DNA from: Blasia pusilla
Taxonomy: Eukaryota > Marchantiophyta > Marchantiopsida > Blasiales
NCBI GenBank assembly: GCA_050084515.1
Contig: CM114274.1
Location: forward strand, 16,988,001 to 17,052,000
Reading direction: 5' to 3'
DNA: 64,000 nucleotides
Numbering within the stretch: the stretch's first letter is position 1; each line of letters opens with the position of its first letter. The position numbers and the translations under genes are program-made. The notes beneath the pieces were generated by a model. It ran no database searches. It saw nothing but the letters and a program-made list of their open reading frames with translations, and was not told where the DNA came from. Of the stretch, positions 45,370 through 56,206 are shown in pieces.

Positions 45370-46090
45370 ATTGGGGATTCAGATTGAGAGAAATCGGGAA
45401 GAGGGTTGGATTAGCTTGAGTCAAGAAAAGTAGATAGAGAATATCTTGGTCAGCTAAAACATCCAAGATTGTAAGTCTATATCAACATCCCTAGATCCTG
45501 GCTGCAAACTCAATAAAGATATGGGAGCTTCAACTGAAGAGGGTCATTGATGTTTGCTATGGTTTGTACCAGAGCAGATATAGCATAGCATACCCAAGTG
45601 CACCGAAAACCCTACGATAGAACATTGGAAATGTCTAAAGATAACACTCAGATATTTGTATGGCACAACAAGAACATCCTTGGAATATAGGGATAAAGAC
45701 AATGGATCGATCTTGGAAGAGTTCTCAGATGCAAGTTCGGGAGATGATCCTGATGAAAGAAGATCAACAAGTGGATATGTCTTCTTGTTAAGTGGAGGGA
45801 TGATCAGCTGGTGCAACAAGAAACAAAGGATTGTTACACTCTCTACAATAGAGGCAGAGTACATGGCGCTTTCTCTTGCTGCTCAGGAGGTGATATGGTT
45901 GATCGAGAAGCTTATTGAATGATCTTGGATATGAACAGATGACTCATACAATCCTATACGTTGACAAAAAAGGAAGTATTGCATTAAGAAAAAAATCTTT
46001 TCCATCATCCTAAATCAAAACAAATTGACATCAAATATTACTTTTTAAGAGAAATGATACAAAGAGAGATTTCTTTGGTTTATTTTCCAA
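45370..46090 (+). pseudogene. Ty1/copia reverse transcriptase end and RNase H fragment
   Basis: Copia pol blocks: ISLSQEK, stop, IENIL, QDCKSISTSLDPGCKLNKDM, GSLMFAMVCTRADIA, EHWKCLKITLRYLYGTTRTS, then the 88-codon frame 45656-45922 with DERRSTSGYVFLLSGGMISW and VTLSTIEAEYMALSLAAQE (RNase H), then YVDKKGSIAL. Stops and frame changes throughout. Upstream gag, integrase and LTRs are absent, so it is an isolated fragment, not joined to the copia piece at base 1. Confidence 0.85.
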
Positions 46091-47661
46091 CACAGAATAT
46101 GGCAACTGATGTCTGAGTTCTATGCGAGTGAGACTAAGTTCTGTGCTTGCTAGAGCCTCATTAGAAGGTAGGTTGCTTTTTCTAGACAATTGATAGAGAT
46201 TTTTTTGCTCAGTGATGTGAGCCATGCGTGATCTTTGAGCTAGTAACATGTGAGGATTTGTGTTGTGAGTACATTGTGTGATTGTGTAGAATCCTCCTTG
46301 ATATTTGATAGATAACAAGGAGAGTCACATGATGGTAGGGCTCTGATTTGACAAGTGAGTTAGAATCTGATTTTTTATTGAATAGGAGTTGAAATCATGG
46401 ATGGTTCAACTGAAGCTAGTTCTAACTTTGCACAAGGAGATACTTCTGCTGATCAATCTTTTTCTTTGTATCAATCTTAATGCTTGCTTTGGAAATGGTG
46501 AAGAAACTCTTGTTCTTAGCTTCCACAACAACATATATATCCAACTTCTGTTGTTGTTCCATATTAAGGGAAACCCTTGCGAGAAGATCCACTTGAGACT
46601 ACATACTTATCATCAAGAGCCTTGTTACCTTTACGACTGATGACATACCCTTCATCTACAAGTTTAGAGCTATTTAGCACAGTCTCTGTGGTGCTTCTGT
46701 TGGCAGTGATGGGAGTAGTAGCTAATCTTCAGGTTCTATACTAAGATAAGGGATTATCTCTATTAGAAAAAAAAATGCAATGCTAAGACTATATCAAGGT
46801 TGTGGTCCCAAGAATTGTTCCTTGTTATTTCTACTCACTTCAAGGTAGTTTTAGGACAAATGTAGTTCAACAAGTCCCCATTCTTGGAAGCAAACATCAA
46901 AACTCTATCCTAGGTGGCAAGGGAAATTCGTGCCAAAGGCTTTCCCCTATCACAATATCCGGTACTCATGACGGGATTTCACACCTACACCAAGGTTTCT
47001 ATGGACATCTTGAAGACCTTCCAGTCGGAAGACAGGGACACTGGACCACACTAGAACTCGCTGCACTTTCAGAAAACTAAGAAGACATCTCATAAACCTG
47101 AATTCTTCCTTGTGCATCCAACAAAAAAACTAAATAATGAATTGAAGCAAGCAGTAAATTAGGATCTTCCTAATAGGTGCTCTCAAATTTCAGACATAAC
47201 AAAGCGATATTATTTATAAACCAAAAAAATTTCTTCCCATCTAGATACGCCATTCTGCCAATGCGAAGAGTTAGATGAACCTTCAGTTCCTCCACACGAA
47301 GCAGATTCAATATCATGATGTAAGTGAGTCGAAACTGCGATGTTTGGTGGGTTTCACTGGAAGAAGGCGCCACAAGTCCGCATCTTCAAGATGTCATCCC
47401 AATACATCACAACAATTGTTTCAACCTCAAAAAATAAAAACATGAAATATTGAGAGTAGAAGTGGAAAATTATCATATCTTAGAGACAAACACTATAAAG
47501 TCATTCTCTTTGTAGTAGCTAGTGAAAAGGATGTGATTTCTGATCATCTTGTCCAACGTCCAGCTCTTCCAACCATTTGAGTGTATTCTCTAGGAAGTAG
47601 TTGCCTATATCTCTTGCCATCATGCTTCCAGAAACTATGAAATACAACCTGTATAATACAT
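46091..47661. other. No gene recognised
   Basis: Spacer between the copia fragment and element 3, probably further decayed repeat sequence. Short open frames only, none matching a known family. Confidence 0.45.
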
Positions 47662-47665
47662 GCAT

Positions 47666-48029
47666 TGTCATGACCATACGGATTATGTCGTAGAGTATAG
47701 TGCTGGTAGAGGCCATTCCTTATGTAGGACCGTAGTGGCTTGGTAGAGATGCGGTTCCATACATAGGGTTGGGGGTTACTCACTTAGGAGTGACTTTCCC
47801 AGTAGGGCCCGCTCTTAGGTTGGAGGATATAAGGTGGCTTGCCCTCAAAGAACAGTCAGTTCTTTGAGTTGAGCCTGTTGCGTTGGGAGTTAGCCTTGGT
47901 AGTGAGTAGAGCTCTTGGCTATGGTGTTTCATAAGCTTCGACCTAGATTCTCCCATCGTGGAGTGGGTTTGGCTCGATTGTATGTGATTGTAAACGTGTT
48001 TTATGACAGTAGGTCTTTCACGGATTTCA
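47666..48029 (+). repeat. Block A, 5' terminus of element 3
   Basis: 364 bp, TG...CA, near-identical to A1 and A2 of element 2. Contains TATAAGG at about 47829 and a hairpin CTCAAAGAAC (47844-47853) / GTTCTTTGAG (47859-47868). It is the likely promoter, with transcription predicted near 47858. Confidence 0.88.
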
Positions 48030-48040
48030 CTCAAAGAACT
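48030..48040 (+). promoter_or_regulatory. Predicted self-priming primer-binding site of element 3
   Basis: CTCAAAGAACT begins right after the CA end of block A and is fully complementary to AGTTCTTTGAG at 47858-47868, about 30 bp downstream of the TATA box. This is the Tf1/sushi arrangement, in which the RNA 5' end primes its own reverse transcription. Confidence 0.6.
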
Positions 48041-48122
48041 GGAGTAGATCGATGGTAGCTTCGAGGCAACTCGTGGTAGCTCGGGGCGAGTGGGCGTGAG
48101 AGGCGGAGTAAGGAGCAAGGAG

Positions 48123-48146
48123 CAAGCAAGCAAGCTTGCTTGCTTG
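48123..48146. repeat. Perfect 24-bp palindrome in the element 3 leader
   Basis: Same palindrome as 34276-34299 in element 2, centred on AAGCTT. Confidence 0.95.
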
Positions 48147-48189
48147 GGCGTGAGGCAATTTTTGCAGGATTTGGGATTTGAGTTTTGCA

Positions 48190-48252
48190 TAACTGGTCAC
48201 CCATCTTTGGGCTATTCTGCCTGGAGGACGCTTAACTGTCGAGTTCTTAACT
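48190..48252 (-). ncRNA. 5S-rRNA-like segment, antisense to element 3
   Basis: Minus strand carries CAGTTAAGCGT (48228-48238) and GATGGGTGACC (48195-48205), again 33 nt apart. Same segment and orientation relative to the element as in element 2. Confidence 0.65.
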
Positions 48253-48788
48253 ATGCCAGTGTACAGACTGTTGTAGCTCATTTGGTGCTGTTCGGAGATG
48301 TGTTAGGCGCTTTATGCATCTCAAGTTTTTGGTTGATGTACCTCTAGCGCATAGTACGGTGTAGCCTCTCCATGCAGGTGATATTTTCAGGTGCTGCGAG
48401 TTCGACTAGCACGTCATCGACCCGCGGCGGAGTAGCTATTGTGTTAGAATTGTGTGGTGGGTTTTGTGGATTCAGAGGGCACCACGTTTGGTGGATTGTG
48501 TTACCTTGATTTCCATTTGCGATTGGAGGGTTGTCGTTGGATTTCCTGTGTTTGGATCCCCTCCATCGTGCTTCTTGCTTGCGTGCCCATTGTTAGGGTT
48601 GACGCTGATTTCCATAGTAGTGTTACTCCTGTGTGCTACTGATAGTGAGGCTGGAGTGATGACCAGTAGACCGTGGGAGTCTTCTTGTGGTGATGAGAGG
48701 TTAGGTTGCCTACACCCATAGCTAGTAGAGCTACAATAGTAGAGCGACATCGATGTCACTTGGGTAATTTGGTGGTGGTGCGGCATCC

Positions 48789-50050
48789 GTGTTGGTCATC
48801 ACGGAGCTGTCGGGTGGTCTGGTTGGGGACCGTGGTGCGGACAGTGGTGGTTTCACACGGAGTGGATTTAGGTATTGGCTACCTTTTCCACTTCCGACGG
48901 TTGATGAAGAGGAGGACGAGGGTGTTCCAAACACCGAGTCTTCTACGTTGTTATCGAGTGTTGCAGCTCCATTGATTTGGGACATGGACGGTGGATATGG
49001 GGCCATGAAGGGCCCACGACGATACTCGGGTGCAGTGGGCACCATTGAGTTGGAGGACTTCATGCAGGAGTTTGATACGTGGTGTGATATGCAGATGTTG
49101 CGGAACGCCACGTTGTTTACACCCTTCTTGGCTTGGAAGGGGTTGTTTCAAAGACTTGGAAGGACCACCCATGGATGATTACCATGAGTTTAGGAAGGAC
49201 CATGTTCTTTGAGATTGAGGCGTGGAGACAATATTGGTCTCCAAGCTATGTGTCTATCACCCATGGTGGTATTGGTAGTAGTGCTCCTACTATGCCCGGC
49301 CCGATCCGGCGTTGAGTGGTACAGTACAAGCCGGAGTGGGGTACGATGGAGGTACTAGTGGGGGTACTAGTGGAGGTACTAGTGCCCCACCATCATTCAG
49401 CCGGTTGCAGAGTTCTTCAAGAGGTTGAAGAAGAACTATCGAGGGATTGAAGACGGAGAAGTTGAGGAATCTTCACGACTTTGAGCGAAAGGCGGTGAGA
49501 GTCTTCGTGAGGCATACACGCGTATCGACGCTTGATTTCGATTACCTGGGTGTGGCGAGGATCGAGCGATCGATTTTGGTATGGGATCTTGGAGCAGAGA
49601 TTTGCGCCGTAGGGTGCGTGATGCTACTCTTATGAGTGATGATTCACCCACATTGACCCATGTGTTTGCTCTATCTCGAGAAGATTGAGCTTAACATGGT
49701 GAAGGAGAGAGTGGTGACATCCGCATTCAAGATGGGGATACAACTACTACTTTCGTGTTCAGCCGCCCACCTCACGGTCTCGTAGTAGTGGTGGTGGTAG
49801 TAGTAGTGGGAGTCGTGGGGGTACACGCGACCTCGTCAAGTCCTAGAGGACATTTGTGCAGAGACCATTGCCTTCATTTGCTGCCCGCAAGAAGGCGATC
49901 ATGTTGGACATGTGGAGGTGATCATGTTAGGAAGTTTTGTCCCCAAGAGGATGGGAGACGGACTTTGGAGGATGGGCCTCGATCGGCCCCAACTCAGTGT
50001 GATCATTGCGGGGAGACTAGGTCATGCTCGAGAGCGTTGCTTTGATCTTC
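48789..50050 (+). pseudogene. Element 3 Gag
   Basis: Gag with RRYSGAVGTIELEDFMQEF, FLAWKGLFQ and a frameshift at about 49150. The Gly-Thr-Ser stretch (about 49350-49390) is shorter than in element 2. FFKRLKKN, zinc knuckle CWTCGGDHVRKFC (about 49895-49945) and a second, canonical CCHC knuckle in TQCDHCGETRHARERC (about 49995-50042, one base read-through assumed) follow. Roles: particle assembly and RNA binding. Confidence 0.78.
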
Positions 50051-50639
50051 ATCCACGTTGAGATCAGTGTGGCCGTGATGGAGTAGCTCCGAGAGGCCGA
50101 GGTGGTAGAGGTGGTAGGGATGGTAGAGGTGGACCGGTGGTTGGAGAGCCTATGGTGGCTACCCCTACCACTACGACCAGTCACTATGGCTGCCGAGGAT
50201 TGAGCTTGATTGGAGGAAGTTGGCTACTATGGTGGTCTCCGGATAGATCAGTCCGGAGCACGGGCTTCCACCTCTTATGGGGGATGATCTCTCTTATATG
50301 GCGAGTGCAAAGATGAGTTGAGGCATCACCTGCGATTCACGAGAGGAGCCACTCGAGCGTCGAGCCACGTGGTGCTAATGTGAGTTGGACCCACAGAGGG
50401 GTGAGGCCGGGGGGCAAAGCTAGGCTTCCCAGTCATTCTTGTTGTCGAGGTGCTTAGGACTCCATCCATGGTTCCTCGCAGCCTATTGAGCCGGCAAGTG
50501 GGGACTAAGGCATCTACATTGCGTGTAGTAGACACGGATGCAAAGACATCGGTCAAGATGTGCGGATGGCAACCGGTGTTGGGATCCACATTGTTTTCGC
50601 CACGGAGCGATGGCTTTAGGAGTTGACTTAGCTCATGTA

Positions 50640-51200
50640 TTTCAGCTCAGCGGCCACATTGTGTGAACGTGGGGTGTTCTTGCTACACGTGTTGAGGTGG
50701 ATGAGGATGTTGCGGTGGAGCGACCCTCTATGTCGGGAGTAGCATTGAGTACCGGTGCTACTTGGCGTGCAAAGCCGGTGAAGATGGATGCATTACCGGC
50801 CCGGCCAGCCATTGATCGTGAGAGGCTTACACTGGTGTATGTATGTTGGACAACCGGAGTGGGATCTTCCGATTGGTGAGTCTGCGGGGCGGTGTATAGA
50901 CCAGGATAGAGTCTTGTTAGACTCGGGTGCCCGACCTTTGATGTTGGGAAAGGCGGCATGTATTGGTTTGGGTATTCGGAGGTCGAGCTTGAGCCTTGCC
51001 CATTCAGATTCAAACATCACTTGGAGGAGCCAATGATAGGTCTCAATTCATGACACGGAGAAGTTTTTCATGCAGTTGAGACCAGATCATGCGACGATAG
51101 CTCTGGTTGGGAGTATCTGCGGTAGTCACATCGGCCGAGTCGTATGATGTACTAGTTGGAGGATCGATGTATTGTACCGAAGTGTTTTCAGATGGATTCT
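50640..51200 (+). pseudogene. Element 3 aspartic protease
   Basis: DRVLLDSGARPLMLGKA at about 50910-50960 (catalytic DSGA kept), then GLGIRRSSLSLAHSDSNI, where a frameshift replaces the CPFQIQTSL of element 2. It sits between Gag and the methyltransferase, as in the sister copies. Confidence 0.75.
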
Positions 51201-51589
51201 TGGATCGAGGCAGGCGTCTTATAGACCAGGTTGGCAGTCCGGGATGGACGTATGAGCCAAGTTCTGTGAGATTTATTTCGGGGCTCCACCAGAGGGTCTT
51301 CCCCAACAAGTGTTAGCATGTGGCTGGTTTTAGTGGAGTAGTCACTTGGCCAGGAGACTTTTGGAGGGTAATGTTTCGCTATGGATTCTCTTGCATGAGG
51401 AGGTAGAGGAGGTCCCTATTTTTGCAGCAAATGGCATCCTCATCGTTGGATGTGCCACTTTGGAGTTCAGGCGGTGCACTACGGCAGGAGGCTGATCGCC
51501 TAGTGCAGGAGGCTTGGTGTGAGGCTGTTATACCTCACGAGGAAGAGGAAACCCCACGGCATACTCCTACTTCTGGTCAGTTGGGTTAT

Positions 51590-52600
51590 CCCCTTTGGAT
51601 ACTACACCCATGGTATGGCAGTATCCGCCGGAGGGTATTTGTGTGTTAGATCTCTTTGGTGGGATTAGCACTGGTTTGGCGGCAAGATGTTGCAGGCGGT
51701 ATTCTGTCTTGAGAGATACGTGTATGTGGAGCGAGATGAGACGGCCCAAAGAGTCTCATCCCGACATATTGATCAATTGATGCGGAGATATCTTGAGTTG
51801 TTGCCGCCATCAGCTATTCGTGGGTACCAGCGTGCTTTACCATCACACATTGCATTGTTGGGGGCACAGGACCTTGAGAGAATTGGTCCTGTGGATTTGG
51901 TGATTGTTGGATGGCCATGTCAGGGTCATACACGTGCTAGTCGGGGTGAGGGATTACATGACCCTAGGTCTCGATTGTTTTGGGAGATGTTACGGGTGTT
52001 ACGACATCTTCAGGTTCATCAGGCACGTGCTCTAGCTTACATTCTGGAGAATGTTCCATTGTTGGGTGACACTCGGACCCGGATGATGGCGAGTGTTCAT
52101 GAGGTGCGCTCTTGGATTGGACTAGCGGTGTTGTTGGATGCAGCGCGAGTTGGCTCGCGTGCACATCGTCCGCGCTTGTGGTGGACAAACTTGTTGCCTA
52201 GGGAGGTTCTACATCGAGCATATGATGGAGTCCAGCGGGATCCTCGCCTTACAGTGGATAGTATCTTGGATACTGGGCGACTTTCTCAAGTGGTGAGGGT
52301 TATTGATCGGTCACCCATGGCAGTGGTGAGCCGTGTGGGCCAGCCTAGGATGGCACTACCCACATTTGTGAGTTTTCCGCGTCACATGCCTCGAGGAAGG
52401 TGGTCCGGGGCTTGTATGGGATTCTCATGTGCGGCGGTTGGTGGAGCCTAACGCTGATGAGAGAGCGTGCGATGGGATTTACTCTTGGCGTGGCGGTTGC
52501 TTCTATTTACGAGGCTTCACGACGTCATGTGTTGGGTCAGGCCATGGACCTGAATTGTTTGACTTGGATTTTGAGTCTTGGTATGGCCGAGCAGCGTCGA
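51590..52600 (+). pseudogene. C5-cytosine DNA methyltransferase domain of element 3
   Basis: Most complete copy of the domain. Motif I VLDLFGGISTGLAARC (about 51640-51690). After one frameshift a 254-codon open frame (51687-52451) carries YVYVERDETAQRV, the acidic motif II-like Glu; VDLVIVGWPCQGHTRASRG (motif IV, catalytic Cys, about 51893-51945); HDPRSRLFWEMLRVLRH; ILENVPLLG (motif VI, about 52045); LLDAARVGSRAHRPRLWWTN (motif VIII-like, about 52130-52190). After another shift come ERAMGF at about 52460 and HHVLGQAMDLNCLTWI (about 52522-52570, motifs IX-X). It would methylate cytosines, perhaps on the element cDNA. It is fused within pol between protease and RT, not a neighbouring host gene. 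Confidence 0.85.
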
Positions 52601-52959
52601 CTTCGGACTATGTCTGTGGGTCTTCCACCCCTTGTAATGAGCTCGATGGCTACCGGGACGGTAGAGGCATCGGCTGGAGGCGAGGAGAGTAGTATTTTGC
52701 ATCCTTGGAGTAAATGGGATGTAATGGCTCGGCATGTGGAGTTGGTTGCTCATCTGGTGGAGGAGTTATTTGCTCGAGATGATGGTGTAGCTAAGGGTGT
52801 ATCATCTTGTGAAGGGGTTGCGAGCGACCAATGGCATCATCCTCTCCCTCTAGTATGCCGGTGGAGGAGACTTGGGAGCCATTACTTGGGCCCAAGCTTA
52901 CGGGAGGTGAGAAACGACGCTGACCACAGTTCCTACGTGCTTATAGGAGTTGTTTTGCC

Positions 52960-54300
52960 TTTAGCATGAAGGAGTTGGGTTCTCTGGTTGGACCGGTATA
53001 CGGATTGATTTGGCTAGTGATACGCCAATCTTCCGTCGTCCCTACCAATATAGTGATATGGAGAGGACTTGATTGAGTAGGGCGTTGGACCTTTTGGAAG
53101 CGGGATTAGTGGAGTTGTCGCATGGAGAGTATGCATCGCCCATGGCATGCTGCTAAAAGGATATGCATAGCAACTACTCGGATAGGCGGATGTGTGGAGA
53201 TTATCGTCCTATCAATCGGCAAACCAAGGCCGATAGGTATGCCATGCCTACACCTGAGGAGATCTTTGATGTGGTGGGACAGGCAAAGATTTTCATGACT
53301 TTGGATCTTGGGCGAGATACCATCAATTGCCGATTCGGAGAGTGACAAGGCCAAGAGCGGCATTTTGGGGTGTCAACTCTCATGGCAAGGATTGTTTGTA
53401 CGGTGGAAATTCTTACCCTTTGGGTTGAAGAATGCACCTGCTGAGTTTCAAAGAGTGATGGGCGATATCCTAGCGAGGGTTGGATTTTGTTCGGTGTTAC
53501 ATTGATGATATCTTGGTATTGATAACACGGTGGAGGAGCATCGAGATACATTTGCAGATGGTGTTTGAGCGGTTGAAAGCTCATGGTCTACGTTTGCATC
53601 CAGGAAAGTGTAAGTTCTTCCATGAGGATGTTGAGTACTTGGGTCATGTGATCTATCCGGTGGTTTGGGAGTTCGCAAGCAAAGGTGGAGGCTATTGCAC
53701 TTATTCGCGTCCGGTAGATGTGAGTAGAGTTCGAGCATTCATGGGATTGGCGAACTACTATCGGAGGTATGTGAAGGGATTTAGTGCTATGGCAAAGCCT
53801 TTGAACCAATTGCTGAAATCAGATCAAGAGTGGCATGGGGAGATGATCAGAGAGAGCTTTTGGGAGCTTAAGGCCCGATTGGTGGCGGCGCCTATCTTGA
53901 GGAGACCTATCGAGGCGCCCATTTCGATTACACACTGATTGGAGTAGGTTGGGACTTGGAGCGGTGTTGACACAACATAATGATGAGCACATGGAGTTTG
54001 TGGTGGCCTATGCAAGTCGTTCGAATAATGCAGCGGAGTCGCGCTATAGTTCATATGAGGGAGAGTGCTTGGCGAGAGTGTGGGTTGTGGCACACTTTCG
54101 GTGTTACTTGTTTGGCTTTGAGTTTACCCTTTGTTATTCGATCACCGGCCGCTCAAGTGGTTGATGGCGTCGGACAAGCTTACTGAGAGAAGCTTGCACG
54201 GTGGGCTCTTATCTTACAGAGTATGACTTCCGGGTGGTACATAGACTGGAGTTGCCAACCTTGATCTTTGATGGGTTGAGTAGGAACCCATGTACTAGCC
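52960..54300 (+). pseudogene. Element 3 reverse transcriptase and RNase H
   Basis: RT landmarks across shifted frames: IFRRPYQYSDMER, MCGDYRPINRQTKADRYAMP, FLPFGLKNAPAEFQRVM, CYIDDILV (53498-53521), GKCKFFHEDVEYLGHVIYP, RAFMGLANYYRRYVKGFS; then RNase H LGLGAVLTQHNDEHMEFVVA and the NPCTSQEDTTGARWHGEVDE tail. Catalytic Asp pair intact. Closely matches element 2. Confidence 0.85.
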
Positions 54301-54429
54301 AAGAGGATACAACTGGGGCTAGATGGCATGGCGAGGTTGATGAGGAGATGGTGCCAGGTTGGCATGCATCCGCCTTTTTATGTTGGTTAGGGATGGACTC
54401 TAGTATGGAGGACCACATGATATCTTATT

Positions 54430-55780
54430 CTAGTCAGAGGGTAGATGGCCAGCCTTCAGATCCTAAGGTTGGAGATGGTGGTACGGATCAACGTGATATT
54501 CATGATGATGCATTGGTGTTGGAGTTCCTACGAACCAGTAGGGTAACAGGCATAGTGAGTGCCAAGGAGCGAGACCGTGTTCTTCAACGTGCTAAGAGGT
54601 ATCGATTGGAGGGAACACATATTCTCCGCATGTGGGAGGATGGTAGAGTATGAGTAGTGCCACATTTGGCTCAGAGAGAGCGCATTGTGCGACATGCCCA
54701 TGAGGAGTTGGGACATTTTGGGGTAAAGCATACGTATAGCTTACTCCTTGGCCAGTATTGGTGGCGTGGCATGCATACTCAGGTGCAGCAGTTGGTGTCA
54801 CGTTATATGGTTTGTGACCGGGTGAGGGCATCATTTAATGCCCCTACACCACAATTACACCCCTTGCCTATTATGGGGTTGGGTTACCGTTGGAGTGTGG
54901 ACTTTGCGGGACCGTTACCATTGACTGTACGACATCATCGAGATGTGTTGGTGATGGTGGAGCACTTCTCCAAGTGGATTGAGTTGGTGGCATTACCGGA
55001 CAAGGCAAGTGAGGGAACGGCGTATGCGTTTCTGGATAGAGTGCTTAGTCATTTTGGTGCACCAAGCGGAAGTCTTTGACCAACCAGGTCAGAGTTTCAG
55101 GGTGAGTTTTAGGTCTTGTGTGACAAGGCGTTGATTGATCATCGGACCACGTCTCGAGATCATCCGAGGCGGATGGTTTGGCTGAGCGTGTGGTTCAGGA
55201 CGGTGAAGAGGGCATTGCGCAAGTATGGCCTCTGAAGGGCATCTTGAGGCCAGGATATTCAGTTGCCATGGTTAGCCATGGGGTATAGGTTCAGTCGCCA
55301 AGTATCCTTGGCTTCCTTCTCACCTTATTTTCTGTTATACGGCCGAGATCCAGACTTGCCAGCAGCAATTCGTCGGGAGTCTAGTGAGGTGGTGGACCTT
55401 GATGACCCGAGAGATGTGGATGAGGGTGTGTTCTCGTGGCGGAGCTCTTTCGGAGAGTTATGCCAATGACCTTTGAGAATCTGCCATTGCTCAACACAGG
55501 ATACGTTGCGGTATGCAACCATTCGGGGTGGAGGTTATCGACCATCGATTCATAGGTTCCATGTGGGGGACTATGTCTATTTGCAGCAGATTGCCCCGAC
55601 AATGTTGGATGTGATGGCAGGCCGCACTATTTTACGAGTGCGTGAGGTGTTAGCCACGGAGTTCTCATGTTGGAGGGTCGTGATGGAGTTGTTTGGAAGG
55701 ACCATGTGCGTAATTGTGCGCCATGTCATCTTCCAAATGTGGATGGTCTTATTGACCCAAGCTTAGCCATGATACGTGCT
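54430..55780 (+). pseudogene. Element 3 integrase
   Basis: N-terminal zinc region HAHEELGHFGVKHTYSLL with VSRYMVCDR, where the first Cys of the pair reads Tyr. Core RWSVDFAGPLPLTVRHHR and MVEHFSKWIELVALPDKAS. The second and third acidic residues fall in the frameshifted stretch 55070-55210. C-terminal blocks RESSEVVDLDDPRDVDEG and ATIRGGGYRPSIHRFHVGDY match the remnant at 6692-7228. Non-functional as read. Confidence 0.8.
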
Positions 55781-55929
55781 AGCTTGAGGTGCATGTTGTG
55801 TGGGTAACGGTAACGCGTGATCCGTATGTTGTGTGTGATCGGTGTTCTAGGGGTTGGCACATGATGTGTTTGGCTCCACGTTTGGATGTTGTTCCTACTG
55901 GAACGTGGGTTTGTCCTCGATGTACTTAG
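55781..55929 (+). pseudogene. Element 3 PHD finger at the integrase C-terminus
   Basis: RCMLCG, a short frameshifted stretch, then CDRCSRGWHMMCLAPRLD, VVPTGTWVCPRCT and TAG at 55927-55929. All zinc ligands of a C4HC3 PHD finger are present when the shift is allowed for. It is the last coding segment of the element, 171 bp before block B. Confidence 0.78.
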
Positions 55930-56100
55930 GAGAGGTAGATGACTTGATCTTTGCATGATATGGATTACAGATGTGCGACTAACGATGGGGCAACCTAGCA
56001 CCCGGCCTTCTGATTCGGGCACCCAAGAAGGTGTATAGCATGTAGTAGATGTATAGGGCTACTGGGAGTTAGAGGACCTAACCGCTTGATTAGGGGACGA

Positions 56101-56206
56101 GTTGTGGTACACTTGCGTTTGTGGATACTCTTGTCTATGTTATGTATGTATGTGAGTATGGTATGTCAGCGATGTATGTTGTATGACGATGGGGATTCGC
56201 ACGACA
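56101..56206 (+). repeat. Block B, 3' terminus of element 3
   Basis: 106 bp, GTTGTGGTACAC...ATTCGCACGACA; matches B1 and B2 of element 2 and abuts the GCAT duplication. No block A precedes it. Confidence 0.85.

Larger units (their letters stand above)
47666..56206 (+). mobile_element. Ty3/gypsy element 3 with methyltransferase and PHD finger
   Basis: 8,541 bp from TGTCATGACC to ATTCGCACGACA, flanked by GCAT at 47662-47665 and 56207-56210. Order: block A (47666-48029), primer site (48030-48040), leader with 5S-like antisense segment and palindrome, gag, protease, methyltransferase, linker, RT, RNase H, integrase, PHD, block B (56101-56206). Unlike element 2 there is no A2-B2 unit after B. Many single-base indels break the frames, so it is inactive as read, or the assembly has indel errors; the dense small indels make that worth checking. 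Confidence 0.92.
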
